The notes: a model not told the origin generated them from the sequence alone. Shown: positions 36,608-44,908, counted from the first letter of the stretch. The stretch: DNA of 64,000 nt from Microbacterium caowuchunii (GCF_008727755.1 NZ_CP044231.1:2108001-2172000), one strand, 5' to 3'. Numbers and translations are program-made.

Positions 36608-37260
36608 GGCGCCGTCCCTTCCACGGGGAGCTCCGCGGTGGGATCGGCCGGCACATCCGGCCCCACGCCGGTGACCGGTCCCAGCACGAGACGCGACGCC
36701 TCGCCGGCGATCATGAGGACCGCGAAGCCACGGTCCGCGAAGTCGCTTCCGAGCGCCCACCAGACCCGTGGATCCCCGCCATGCCGGTCCGGGGAGACCA
36801 CCACCAGCCCCTCGACATCACCGCGGAGCACGGCCAGCTCGCACAGCATCCGGATCCGGCGCGCGGGATCGAGGTTGCTGACCGGCAGATGCGCCGCATC
36901 CGCCATGCCCAGACGGCCGAGCCACTTGCGGGCGCGCGAGCGGCCCGCGCGCCGACCGGCGAACATGAGCTCCTCCCCGACGACGCCGGAGACGGCGACG
37001 TTGGGCTCCGGGGCGGAGATGTCCGGGGCATCGACCAGGGCGATGCGGCGGCGCATCTGAGCCGGATCGACCTCGCCGTCGATCAGGACCTGTCCACTGT
37101 CCGGACGCATCCGGCCGGAGGCCAGGAGGCCGAGGACGCTCGGCCTCTGCTCGGTCTCCGCGAATCCGAGGGTGGCACGCCCGGTCTCGAACACGAGGGT
37201 GGTCGCCGGGAGCACGTCCTTGCCCTCGGCCTTGCCTACGACGTCGAGCCGGACGCGCAC
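36604..37260 (-). CDS. ABC-ATPase-like protein lacking Walker A
   Basis: A 218-residue protein with the outline of an ABC ATPase domain: an RMRPDSGQVLIDG segment typical of the strand after the P-loop, and a Walker B-like strand GLVVVSPDRHGGD. The P-loop itself is absent (TLGFAETEQRPSVLGLL instead of GxxGxGKS/T), and no LSGGQ signature or switch His is apparent. It is coupled to the YhgE gene (GTGA), where an ABC ATPase partner would be expected. It is probably a degenerate, non-hydrolysing partner. The GTG start has only a weak ribosome-binding site. Confidence 0.65.
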   Translation of the reverse strand: MRVRLDVVGKAEGKDVLPATTLVFETGRATLGFAETEQRPSVLGLLASGRMRPDSGQVLIDGEVDPAQMRRRIALVDAPDISAPEPNVAVSGVVGEELMFAGRRAGRSRARKWLGRLGMADAAHLPVSNLDPARRIRMLCELAVLRGDVEGLVVVSPDRHGGDPRVWWALGSDFADRGFAVLMIAGEASRLVLGPVTGVGPDVPADPTAELPVEGTAP

Positions 37261-37281
37261 GCGGTCACCGGTGCCCGGGCA

Positions 37282-37320
37282 TCATCGGCCTTCGCAGACC
37301 TGGGTCACGAGGGCTGCCAT
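37282..37320 (-). CDS. Possible 12-residue leader peptide
   Basis: An ATG at 37320 preceded by GGAGGG at good spacing opens a frame reading MAALVTQVCEGR and a stop. It ends 21 bases before the GTG of the ABC-like gene, whose own ribosome-binding site is weak. It could be a leader that sets reinitiation or attenuation, or a chance frame. Confidence 0.3.
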   Translation of the reverse strand: MAALVTQVCEGR

Positions 37321-37392
37321 GTCGGTTCCCTCCAGCGGTCGACGCGTCACCGTCCCCACTATCGTCGCGGGGGGTGCCGCCCACAAGATGCC

Positions 37393-37929
37393 TCAGGTCC
37401 CGGTCTGCGTGCTTCCCCTCGCCGGCCGCTCCAGTCGCAGGAAGCGGTACCGCGTGCCCGACCGCGACGTCGCCCAGCCCTCGCGAGGCTGGGCATCCAC
37501 CACCGACCATCCGCTTCGATCCGGCGCGAACGTGTCCCCGGCGACCTCGACGTCGAGCTCGGTGACCTCCAGCCGGTCCGCGAGGGCGATGACGGCACGG
37601 AAGATCTCTCCCCCGCCGATCACCCACACCCGTCCGGCGGTGTCGCCGCTGGTCGCCTCGCGCAGCGCGGCATCCAGCGAGGAGGCGGGTTCGGCTCCGG
37701 GCGCCGACCACTCGTCGTTGCGGGTGACCACGATGTTGCGTCGCCCGGGCAACGGACGGAAGGCATCCGGCAGCGAGGCCCAGGTCTTCCTGCCCATGAT
37801 GACCGTCGCACCCGCCGTGACCTCTTTGAAGTGCGCCAGGTCCTCCGGCACGTACCAGGGCATGCCGCCCTCCGCACCGATCACACCGCCGGCGGCCTCC
37901 GCCCAGATCAGTCCGATGCCGGCCGTCAT
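37393..37929 (-). CDS. dfrA: Dihydrofolate reductase
   Basis: DHFR regenerates tetrahydrofolate, which ThyA oxidises. The 178-residue product has the core motifs [50 protein letters not shown] and [10 protein letters not shown]. The ATG overlaps the thyA stop (ATGA), so ThyA and DHFR are made together. The C-terminal tail [10 protein letters not shown] is not conserved. Confidence 0.95.
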   Translation of the reverse strand: MTAGIGLIWAEAAGGVIGAEGGMPWYVPEDLAHFKEVTAGATVIMGRKTWASLPDAFRPLPGRRNIVVTRNDEWSAPGAEPASSLDAALREATSGDTAGRVWVIGGGEIFRAVIALADRLEVTELDVEVAGDTFAPDRSGWSVVDAQPREGWATSRSGTRYRFLRLERPARGSTQTGT

Positions 37930-38735
37930 ACTGCGACCGCGCCCCGGATCGCCGGGTGGTGCCGGTAATCCTCCAGGACGAAGTCCTCGTAGGCGTAGTC
38001 GAAGATCGACTCGGGGGTCCGGGCGAACCGCAGGGTGGGGTACGGGTACGGCTCCCGCGTCAGCTGCTCCCGGACCTGCTCACGGTGGTTGTCGTAGATG
38101 TGGCAGTCCCCGCCGGTCCAGACGAAGTCGCCCGGTTCGAGTCCGGTCTGCTGGGCGACCATGAGGGTGAGCAGGGCGTAGGAGGCGATGTTGAACGGCA
38201 CACCGAGGAACAGGTCGGCGCTGCGCTGGTACAGCTGGCAGGACAGCTTCCCGTCCGCGACGTAGAACTGGAACATGGCATGGCACGGTGCCAGCGCCAT
38301 ATCCGGGATGTCGCCCGGGTTCCACGCGGAGACCAGGAGACGCCGGGAGTCCGGGTTCGTGCGGATCTGGTCGAGCACGAGGGCGATCTGATCGATGTGC
38401 TCCCCGCCGGGCGTCGGCCACGACCGCCACTGCACGCCGTACACCGGACCGAGCTCGCCGTCGGCGTCCGCCCATTCGTCCCAGATCGTCACACCGTGCT
38501 CCTGCAGCCAGCGCACGTTCGACTCCCCGCGCAGGAACCACAGGAGCTCGTAGGCGATGGAGGCGAAGTGGACGCGCTTCGTGGTGATCAGCGGGAACCC
38601 CTGGGAGAGGTCGAACCGGAGCTGACGGCCGAACACACTGGTGGTGCCGGTGCCCGTCCGGTCGTCTTTGTGGGTGCCGTGCTCCAGCACGTCGCGCAGG
38701 AGGTCCTCGTACGGGGTGGGGATCGGCTTCGTCAC
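37926..38735 (-). CDS. thyA: Thymidylate synthase ThyA
   Basis: ThyA methylates dUMP with methylene-tetrahydrofolate. The 269-residue product has the nucleophile Cys151 in [12 protein letters not shown], the paired Arg region SRR, and [18 protein letters not shown] for dUMP and folate binding. The GTG at 38735 ([13 protein letters not shown]) gives the conventional N-terminus; a GTG three codons upstream (38744) has the better-spaced GGGGGAGG and may be the true start. It is upstream of and coupled to dfrA. Confidence 0.94.
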   Translation of the reverse strand: MTKPIPTPYEDLLRDVLEHGTHKDDRTGTGTTSVFGRQLRFDLSQGFPLITTKRVHFASIAYELLWFLRGESNVRWLQEHGVTIWDEWADADGELGPVYGVQWRSWPTPGGEHIDQIALVLDQIRTNPDSRRLLVSAWNPGDIPDMALAPCHAMFQFYVADGKLSCQLYQRSADLFLGVPFNIASYALLTLMVAQQTGLEPGDFVWTGGDCHIYDNHREQVREQLTREPYPYPTLRFARTPESIFDYAYEDFVLEDYRHHPAIRGAVAV

Positions 38736-38856
38736 GGCTGCCACGATACCGGGGACCTCCCCCCGGACACGTCGCCGCACCGGGCGACCGCCTCCGGAGC
38801 GGGGATGTCCGTTCCATCGGCCGTCACGGCCCCGCATCCGACTAGCCTGGGTTGTC

Positions 38857-39291
38857 GTGGACCTCCTGACCGCCGCCGCCGTGCTCACCGCACTGCTGGT
38901 GACGACCCTCGGCGCCGGGCTCCTGCTGCGGTGGCGCCAGAACCGCCCCCGCCGGGTGGATCCGGCCGAACCGGTCGACCCCGTGCGTCTGGGCGCCGCG
39001 GTCCTCGGCGAGGAGGCCACCCTGCTGCAGTTCAGCACCGAGCTCTGCTCCCGCTGTCCCGGGGTCCACCGCACACTCGCCGACGTGGCCGCTTCCCACC
39101 CGGGCGTCCTCCACCTCGACGTCGATCTGACGCATCGTCCCGACATCGCCCGGCACTTCCACATCCTGCAGACCCCGACGACCCTTCTGCTGGACGGTCG
39201 CGGCATCGTCCGCACGCGGTTCGGCGGCGCGCCCAACCGCGAGGTCCTGGAGCTGGAGCTGGCCCGCATCCGGGAGGACGCGCATGTCTGA
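38857..39291 (+). CDS. Membrane-anchored thioredoxin-family protein
   Basis: A 144-residue protein with an N-terminal membrane helix (about 3-25) and a thioredoxin fold. The active site reads [12 protein letters not shown], a C-x-x-C pair (CSRC) in place of CGPC, and the cis-Pro loop reads [15 protein letters not shown] at 38857 lies eight bases after TAGCCT (38843-38848). Its stop overlaps the DUF4395 gene by eight bases. The pairing of a thioredoxin-like protein with DUF4395 is common in actinobacteria and suggests a membrane redox unit. Confidence 0.8.
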   Translation: MDLLTAAAVLTALLVTTLGAGLLLRWRQNRPRRVDPAEPVDPVRLGAAVLGEEATLLQFSTELCSRCPGVHRTLADVAASHPGVLHLDVDLTHRPDIARHFHILQTPTTLLLDGRGIVRTRFGGAPNREVLELELARIREDAHV

Positions 39292-39859
39292 AGCGGCCGC
39301 GGCGCGGATCGACGTCCGTGGACCACGATTCGCCGCCGCCGTGACGGCGGTGCTCCTGCTCACAGCGACGTTCCTCGGGCTCACCGGCCTGTCCACCGCG
39401 CGGTCCTTCGGATGGTTCGCCTACCAGCCTCTGGCCGCCGCATCCTTCCCCGCGGACGGTGCGAGCTGGGCGCTGCCCTCCGCGTCGCCGGCGGAGCGGC
39501 TGCTCGATCCCGCGTTCCTCCTGCTCGCTCTGATCGCGGCGCTCTTCCTCTGGGGCGTGCTGTCGCCGCGGACCGCGCCGTGGGGCGTGTTCTTCCGCCG
39601 CTGGATACAGCCGCACCTGCGCCCGGCGACGGCGTTCGAGGATGCGCGGCCACCGCGTTTCGCGCAGGGCGTCGGCCTCGTCGTCACCGCGACCGGTCTC
39701 GTGCTGCATCTGGTCGGCGTGCCCTGGGCGCTTCCGGTCGCCGCCGCGCTCGCCTTCGTCGCGGCCGCGCTGAACGCCGTCTTCGGGCTCTGCCTCGGAT
39801 GCCGGATCTACCTGCTGCTGCAGCGCGCCGGTCTCGTGGGGCGGCGCCGCGCCGTCTGA
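39284..39859 (+). CDS. DUF4395 membrane protein
   Basis: A 191-residue protein with four membrane helices (about 19-40, 75-95, 125-148 and 150-172). The family signature is [11 protein letters not shown] near the N-terminus, [17 protein letters not shown] and the C-terminal [14 protein letters not shown], with the conserved Cys-x2-Cys pair. The overlap with the thioredoxin-like gene implies coupled translation. The Cys pair suggests thiol redox exchange, but the function of the family is not established. Confidence 0.82.
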   Translation: MSEAAAARIDVRGPRFAAAVTAVLLLTATFLGLTGLSTARSFGWFAYQPLAAASFPADGASWALPSASPAERLLDPAFLLLALIAALFLWGVLSPRTAPWGVFFRRWIQPHLRPATAFEDARPPRFAQGVGLVVTATGLVLHLVGVPWALPVAAALAFVAAALNAVFGLCLGCRIYLLLQRAGLVGRRRAV

Positions 39860-39952
39860 GGCGGGGACGCTGTCAAGGCGTCGCGGCCGCCCGGACGGCC
39901 CGTTAGCCTGACGGAGGGGCCGAGGTGCGGCCGTGACCGAAAGGAGCGCGCC

Positions 39953-40378
39953 ATGAGCGTGACGAGCGAAGCGACGACGAGCTGGGCGGGAAGCCTCACC
40001 GACGGGTCCGGGCAGGTGGCACTCGAGTCCTCCAATCAGGGCCCGCTGGCCGTGAACTGGAAGGCCCGCAGCGAGGGATCGACCTCCGTGACCACGCCCG
40101 AGGAGCTGCTGGCGGCCTCGCACTCGGCCTGTTTCAGCATGGCGCTCTCGCACGCGCTGTCCCAGAACGGCACCCCGCCGGAGAGCGTGGAGACGACCGC
40201 GTCCGTCACCTTCATCCCCGGCACCGGGATCACCGGCAGCCACCTGAACGTCAACGCGACCGTCCCGGGCCTGTCGGCCGAGGACTTCGCCCGCCTCGCG
40301 GACGAGGCCAAGACCGGTTGCCCGGTCTCCCAGGCGCTGGCGGGCATCGAGATCACCCTCGAGGCCACGCTTGCCTGA
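39953..40378 (+). CDS. OsmC-family peroxiredoxin
   Basis: A 141-residue OsmC/Ohr-fold peroxidase that reduces organic hydroperoxides. The catalytic cysteines are Cys60 in SHSACFSMAL and Cys123 in KTGCPVSQAL, the normal OsmC positions. It has a GAAAGGAG ribosome-binding site and a TAGCCT hexamer about 45 bases upstream (39904-39909). Its last eight bases overlap the next gene. Confidence 0.92.
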   Translation: MSVTSEATTSWAGSLTDGSGQVALESSNQGPLAVNWKARSEGSTSVTTPEELLAASHSACFSMALSHALSQNGTPPESVETTASVTFIPGTGITGSHLNVNATVPGLSAEDFARLADEAKTGCPVSQALAGIEITLEATLA

Positions 40379-41279
40379 ACCCCGCCGCGTCGTCGTCGCG
40401 GGCGCCTCGGGCCTCATCGGCCAGGCGCTCGCGGCGTCGCTGCGGGCGGACGGCGTCGAGGTCGTCCCCCTCGTGCGCCGGCCCGCACGCGATGCGGGCG
40501 AGATCGAGTGGCTCACCGACGCCCGCCCGCTGGATCCGGCGGTCCTCGCCGGCGCGGACGCCGTCGTCGGGCTGAACGGTGCGAGCGTGGGGCGCTTCCC
40601 CTGGACGGCGTCCTACCGCAGCCGCCTGCTGTGGTCCCGGCTCACTCCGACCCGGACCCTCGCGACCGCGATCCGCGAGCTGGGCGAGGACGCCCCGGCG
40701 TTCGTCTCCGCATCCGCCGTGGGCTACTACGGATCGGAACCCGGGAAGGTGCTCACCGAGTCGGCGCCCGCCGGAGCCACGTTCCTCGCCGACCTCTGCC
40801 GGCGCTGGGAGCACGCGGCCATGGACGCCGGGACGCATGCCCGGATCGCCCTCCTGCGCACCGCACCCGTCGTGCACCCGCGCGGAGTGCTCGCCCCGCT
40901 GATGCTGCTCACCCGGTTCGGACTGTCGGGACCGATCGGCCGCGGGACCCAGGTGTGGCCCTGGATCAGCCTGGACGACGAGGTCGCGGCGATCCGGCAC
41001 GTCCTGGCGACGGACATCTCCGGTCCCGTGAACCTGACCGGACCGACACGGGCGACGGCGAACGATCTGGGCTTCGCGCTCGCCCGCCGGATGAACCGGC
41101 CCTACGTCGTGCGCGCACCCGCGTGGGCGCTGCGTGCCCTGCTCGGCCGGGACGCCACCGAGGCCCTCCTCACGAACGATCAGGATGTGCGTCCCGAGGT
41201 GCTGGAGCGCACGGGCTTCCGGTTCACCCACACCTCGGTGGAGGATGCGGTCGACGCCGCCGTCCCCGCATCCGGCTGA
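40371..41279 (+). CDS. TIGR01777-type NAD-dependent epimerase/dehydratase-like protein
   Basis: A 302-residue atypical extended SDR. The nucleotide-binding motif is GASGLIGQAL (about 11-20), with SASAVGYYG in the active-site strand and a DUF1731-like C-terminal segment (PAWALRALLG, then VLERTGFRFTH). The start is TTG at 40371 inside the osmC stop region, so translation is coupled. Relatives are linked to cell division or membrane functions in a few species, but the biochemical role is open. Confidence 0.85.
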   Translation: MPEPRRVVVAGASGLIGQALAASLRADGVEVVPLVRRPARDAGEIEWLTDARPLDPAVLAGADAVVGLNGASVGRFPWTASYRSRLLWSRLTPTRTLATAIRELGEDAPAFVSASAVGYYGSEPGKVLTESAPAGATFLADLCRRWEHAAMDAGTHARIALLRTAPVVHPRGVLAPLMLLTRFGLSGPIGRGTQVWPWISLDDEVAAIRHVLATDISGPVNLTGPTRATANDLGFALARRMNRPYVVRAPAWALRALLGRDATEALLTNDQDVRPEVLERTGFRFTHTSVEDAVDAAVPASG

Positions 41280-41287
41280 CGCGTGCG

Positions 41288-41734
41288 TCAGGCCTTGGCG
41301 TCGCGCTCGAGCCGGATGGCGGTGCGCACCGCCGCGCGCGCACGCTTGCGGTCGCCGGACCCGTCGTAGGCCAGTCCGAGCCGGTACCAGGCGCGCCAGT
41401 CCTCGGGGGACCGTTCGACCGCCTCGCGGTAGGCCGGGAAGACGGCGTCCGCCTCCTCCCGCAGCACCCGGCCGCTGGGCCGCGCGGCCAGTTCCTCCTC
41501 GGGGAGGGCGTGCTCGGATTCCAGGCGCCGGCCGAGCGCGGCTGCGCGCACCCCGAACCAGAGCTCCCGGGATATCCCCCACACCGCGATGATCGGCAGG
41601 ATGACGAGCGCGGCACCCATCGCGATCCCGACCGGTTCGCCGCTGGTCAGCAGGAGCCAGGCGCGCTGGCCGACGAGCACCGCGTAGAGCACGAAGGCCG
41701 CGGTCATCACCGCGACGCCGATGCGCGCGTTCAT
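41288..41734 (-). CDS. Small TPR-type membrane protein
   Basis: A 148-residue protein with two N-terminal membrane helices (about 6-28 and 36-56) and a cytoplasmic part that contains one tetratricopeptide-like unit (DWRAWYRLGLAYDGSGDRKRARAAVRTAI). The ATG overlaps the dapB stop (ATGA). Similar proteins follow dapB in related actinobacteria. The function is unknown. Confidence 0.75.
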   Translation of the reverse strand: MNARIGVAVMTAAFVLYAVLVGQRAWLLLTSGEPVGIAMGAALVILPIIAVWGISRELWFGVRAAALGRRLESEHALPEEELAARPSGRVLREEADAVFPAYREAVERSPEDWRAWYRLGLAYDGSGDRKRARAAVRTAIRLERDAKA

Positions 41735-42543
41735 GACTCCGTGACGCGGGCGACCTGTCCGGGCACCTGGTCGTCCATCGGGGGCTCCGCCGGCTGACCG
41801 TCCGGGATGCGGATGCCGATGTCGAGGAAGCTGTCGAGGCCCACATGCACTCCCCGCGCATCACGAGCGGCGGCGAGGGCCAGCCGGATGCCGGGCGCAT
41901 AGGCCAGCGCCGGGTCGATGGTGTCGTGCACGATCGACAGCGACTCCCCCGGCCCGGACAGCACGACTTCCTGGCGCGCGACGACGCCGGGGCGCCGCAG
42001 CGAATGCACCGGGACGCTGGCGACCTGCTGCCCCCGCGCCCGCTGGTCCACGTGCGGGGCGACGACCGGTCCCACCCCCGCGCGGGCGGCGGCGATGAGC
42101 TCGGCGGTGCGCACTGCCGTGCCGCTCGGGGAATCGATCTTGGTCTCCCGGTGCGCCTCGATGATCTCGATGGAGGCGAAGAACGGGGCCGCGGCCGCGG
42201 ACAGCGCCGTGCCCATGACGGAGCCGAGGGAGAAGTTCGGGACGAAGACCGCCCCGGTCCCCGACGCCGCGACGAGGGGGCGGACGAGCGCGATCCGCTC
42301 CGCCGACCACCCGCTCGTGCCCACCAGCACATTGACGCCGTGCTCGATGGCGGCGCGGACGACCTCCAGGGACACGGCCGGCGTGGAGGCGTCCACGACC
42401 AGATCGGCCTCGCCGATGGCGCTCAGATCGTCTCGGGACGAGAGCGACGCGACGACCTCGAAGCCGTCCTCGGCCTCGGTCACGGCGCGGATCACCGCCC
42501 CGAGCTTGCCGGTCCCGCCCACGATGGCCACGCGCGTCGTCAT
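41731..42543 (-). CDS. dapB: 4-hydroxy-tetrahydrodipicolinate reductase
   Basis: DapB reduces the DapA product in lysine/diaminopimelate synthesis. The 270-residue product has the dinucleotide motif VAIVGGTGKLG and the catalytic segment IEAHRETKIDSPSGTA. The catalytic His and the Lys four residues later match E. coli His159 and Lys163; the second His of the usual HH pair is Arg. The ATG lies seven bases after TAGGCT (42556..42551), suggesting a leaderless transcript. It is upstream of the TPR gene. Confidence 0.94.
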   Translation of the reverse strand: MTTRVAIVGGTGKLGAVIRAVTEAEDGFEVVASLSSRDDLSAIGEADLVVDASTPAVSLEVVRAAIEHGVNVLVGTSGWSAERIALVRPLVAASGTGAVFVPNFSLGSVMGTALSAAAAPFFASIEIIEAHRETKIDSPSGTAVRTAELIAAARAGVGPVVAPHVDQRARGQQVASVPVHSLRRPGVVARQEVVLSGPGESLSIVHDTIDPALAYAPGIRLALAAARDARGVHVGLDSFLDIGIRIPDGQPAEPPMDDQVPGQVARVTES

Positions 42544-42581
42544 GGGATCCAGCCTAGGCGCACCCGGATAGGCTCGGTGGC
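42544..42581. promoter_or_regulatory. Head-to-head leaderless promoters between dapB and a GNAT gene
   Basis: The whole intergenic space is 38 bases. It holds TAGGCT on the minus strand (42556..42551) for dapB and TAGGCT on the plus strand (42569-42574) for the GNAT gene, each seven bases from its start codon. The two -35 regions must overlap the opposite gene's start. Confidence 0.55.
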
Positions 42582-43052
42582 ATGTCCCGTGTGCGTGCCG
42601 TCGCGGCGGACACCCCCGCCGCCCAGACCCTGCTCACCGAGTACTTCGCCGCGCGCGCCGCCGGATTCCCGGGCGGCGGCTACCGCACCGTCCTGCCGGA
42701 CCCGGCGGTGTTCGTCCCCCCGGCCGGAGTCTTCCTGATCCTCGAGGACGATGCCGGCGAGGCGATCGGCTGCGGCGGGGTGCGCCGGCTGGAACCGGGC
42801 CCCGCCGGGATCCGCTTCGAGGTGAAGCACCTCTACGTCCGGCCGACCGCCCGCGGCGCGGGAGGCGGGGGCCGCCTGCTCGCTGAGCTCGAGCAGCATG
42901 CCCGGGACCTCGGCGCCAGAGAGCTCGTGCTCGACACGCATCACTCGCTCGAGGCGGCCGCCGGGCTCTACGCCCGTGCCGGATTCCAGTCGATCCCGGC
43001 CTACAACGACAACCCGAACGCGACCGTGTGGTTACGGAAGGTCCTCGTCTGA
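42582..43052 (+). CDS. GNAT family N-acetyltransferase
   Basis: A 156-residue acetyltransferase. The acetyl-CoA loop is VRPTARGAGGGGRLLAELE (about 87-105, a glycine-enriched variant of R-x-x-G-x-G/A), preceded by the strand FEVKHLYV and followed by LVLDTHHSLEAAAGLYARAGF. Substrate unknown. It is divergent from dapB with overlapping promoters. Confidence 0.85.
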   Translation: MSRVRAVAADTPAAQTLLTEYFAARAAGFPGGGYRTVLPDPAVFVPPAGVFLILEDDAGEAIGCGGVRRLEPGPAGIRFEVKHLYVRPTARGAGGGGRLLAELEQHARDLGARELVLDTHHSLEAAAGLYARAGFQSIPAYNDNPNATVWLRKVLV

Positions 43053-43075
43053 GCGGTCATCGCCGTCGCGTCCGA

Positions 43076-43157
43076 GCACAACGGCGGACACCGTGCGCGA
43101 CGCGCCGGGCGGGAGGCCGCATCCGCGGCGCGTCGCCGACCATCTCCGCCGTTGTGC
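43076..43157. repeat. Nested palindromic intergenic element B
   Basis: A two-level inverted repeat between converging genes. The outer arms GCACAACGGCGGA (43076-43088) and TCCGCCGTTGTGC (43145-43157) are perfect; the inner arms GCGACGCGCC (43097-43106) and GGCGCGTCGC (43127-43136) are also perfect. It can fold into a long interrupted hairpin and may terminate both genes. Its core word is shared with the element at 15.8 kb. Confidence 0.75.
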
Positions 43158-43232
43158 GGTGCGGTCCCGGATGCAGGACGCCGGGGGCCTCGCGGCCGGG
43201 GCGCGGGAGCACCATGGCTCGCGGGACGCGGA

Positions 43233-43835
43233 TCAGACCGGCGGTGCCTCTGGAAGGCCCGTCCGCAATTCGAACGGGAGGTGCGACAGGTCGTTGTGGG
43301 AGATGAGCACCCACGGCCGCCCCGGACGCTGGGCGATGACGGTCAGCCCGCAGTTCGCCTGGTTCAGGGTCATCCAGCGCCACTCCGGGGCATCCAGGAC
43401 CTCACGCACGAACCACCCGATGACGGTGTTGTGGGTGATGAGCAGTTCGTGGACGTCCCCCGTCTTTCGCACGAGATAGGCCGCGAGCGCGTCGGCCATC
43501 TGCGCGCGTCCGGCGTCCACCTCCGCTTCGGTCACACTGCCGAAGAACGGCTCGAACGCTGCCGGCGTCTCCGGCGTCATCCCGGTCGGGACGCAGTCGA
43601 ACAGAAGGGCGGACGGCTCGGGAGAGATCGCGGGCAACCGTTCCGCCACGGTCCGTGCGGTCTCGGCGGCACGGACGAGCGGCGAGTGCCACACCGCGTC
43701 GAACGGCACGCCGGAGAGCCGGTCAGCCAGCAGCTCGGCCTGACGTCGGCCGCGCGGCGAGAGCGGTCCGTCGATGAGTCCGTGCTCGGCATCCTGATGC
43801 TCGCCGTGACGGACGAGATAGATGTAATGCGTCAC
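43233..43835 (-). CDS. Histidine phosphatase family protein
   Basis: A 200-residue phosphoglycerate-mutase-like phosphatase. The catalytic L-V-R-H-G-E motif (His10) is at the N-terminus, with a second RHG-superfamily region HSPLVRAAETA and the late His in LLITHNTVIGWF. The substrate is unknown; members range from sugar phosphatases to acid phosphatases. The GTG at 43835 has GGAG nine bases upstream; an ATG at 43850 and a GTG at 43859 are possible alternatives. A perfect palindrome precedes it. Confidence 0.82.
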   Translation of the reverse strand: MTHYIYLVRHGEHQDAEHGLIDGPLSPRGRRQAELLADRLSGVPFDAVWHSPLVRAAETARTVAERLPAISPEPSALLFDCVPTGMTPETPAAFEPFFGSVTEAEVDAGRAQMADALAAYLVRKTGDVHELLITHNTVIGWFVREVLDAPEWRWMTLNQANCGLTVIAQRPGRPWVLISHNDLSHLPFELRTGLPEAPPV

Positions 43836-43859
43836 GCGTTCTCGCTCCATCGGGATCAC

Positions 43860-43877
43860 GGCGCCGGATCCGGCGCC
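43860..43877. repeat. Perfect 18-bp palindrome
   Basis: GGCGCCGGATCCGGCGCC is a perfect palindrome between the stop of the aldo-keto-reductase-like gene and the start of the phosphatase gene. A TAGTCT hexamer (43889..43884 on the minus strand) lies just upstream. It might be an operator or, as RNA, a short stem in the phosphatase leader. Confidence 0.6.
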
Positions 43878-43894
43878 TCATCCAGACTAGCCGT

Positions 43895-44908
43895 CTACTC
43901 CGACGCGCGAGCGATCTCTGCCAGCTGCGCGCGGGTCAGCCGGACGCCGACCGCCTGCATGACCTCCTCCACGTGCTGTGTCGCGTAGGCGTTCACGATG
44001 GGTGCGGTCACCGCCCGCTGCGCCAGGAGCCATGCCACGGCCACCGCCGCGTTCGACACACCGTGCTCGGCGGCGACGGCGTCGAGCGCCCGGAGCACAC
44101 GGGTGCCCCGCTTGGTGAGACTGTCGGCGAGCTGCGCCGCGCGCACCGACTTCACGGTCTTCTGGCGCTCCCGGTGCACACCGGCCAGGAACCCGTGCTC
44201 CAGCGGATGGGACGGCGTCACCGCGATCCCCTGCGCGCCGCTCACGAGGCGCAGATCGCCCTCGAAGTCCTTGCGCCGCAACACGTTGTAGGGCACATCC
44301 AGCACGGTGAGACGCGGGAAGCCGGCGGAGGACAGGATGCGGGCCTCGACGAGTTGCTCCGCGCGGAACCCGAACGCCCCGATCGCCCGCGCCTTCCCGG
44401 CCTCGATCAGCCACTCCGCGGTCGCCAGGGTGTCCTCCAGCGAGCTCGGGCGCTGCGTCCCGTCCAGATAGAGGACGTCGATGTGATCGGTGCGCAAGCG
44501 CGTCAGAGAGGCCTCCACCGCACGGACGAGGTTCACCGGACCGAGTCCCGGGTTGTCGGGGTGCTGTCCCACCCGCGCCGCCAGCACGATCTCGTCGCGC
44601 AGGCCACGGGAGTGCAGCCACTGCCCGACGATGTGCTCGCTGCGTCCGCCGGTGAAGCTGTCCGCCGTGTACACGGCGTTCCCGCCGCGGTCGACATAGG
44701 TGTCCAGAATCTCCCGGCTCGTGTCGATATCGACGTTCCAGCCGAATTCGGCACCCCCGAGGAGCAGGGGGAAGATGCGGAAGCCGGTCTCACCGAGGTC
44801 CACCCGGATCCCGGCCCCGACGCCGGGCCCCTGCACGGGGATGGGGGCAGACGGGTGCACCGGCGCGATGGAGGGGGCGACGGTCGAACCGATTCCGAAG
44901 ATCTTCAC
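43895..44908 (-). CDS. Aldo/keto-reductase-fold protein with replaced catalytic tetrad
   Basis: A 337-residue protein with the overall pattern of the aldo/keto reductase barrel (FPLLLGGAEFGWNVD, GGNAVYTADSFTGGRSEHIVG, ASLTRLRTDHIDVLYLDG). The four catalytic positions are all changed: the usual Asp of DTA is Tyr80, the catalytic Tyr is Phe85, the Lys is Arg112 and the His is Asp149. The C-terminal cofactor-binding region is only partly kept. It may therefore be a pseudoenzyme or have a different activity. The GTG at 44908 follows GGAGGAGG. Its promoter region has an AT-richer operator-like stretch. Confidence 0.8.
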   Translation of the reverse strand: MKIFGIGSTVAPSIAPVHPSAPIPVQGPGVGAGIRVDLGETGFRIFPLLLGGAEFGWNVDIDTSREILDTYVDRGGNAVYTADSFTGGRSEHIVGQWLHSRGLRDEIVLAARVGQHPDNPGLGPVNLVRAVEASLTRLRTDHIDVLYLDGTQRPSSLEDTLATAEWLIEAGKARAIGAFGFRAEQLVEARILSSAGFPRLTVLDVPYNVLRRKDFEGDLRLVSGAQGIAVTPSHPLEHGFLAGVHRERQKTVKSVRAAQLADSLTKRGTRVLRALDAVAAEHGVSNAAVAVAWLLAQRAVTAPIVNAYATQHVEEVMQAVGVRLTRAQLAEIARASE

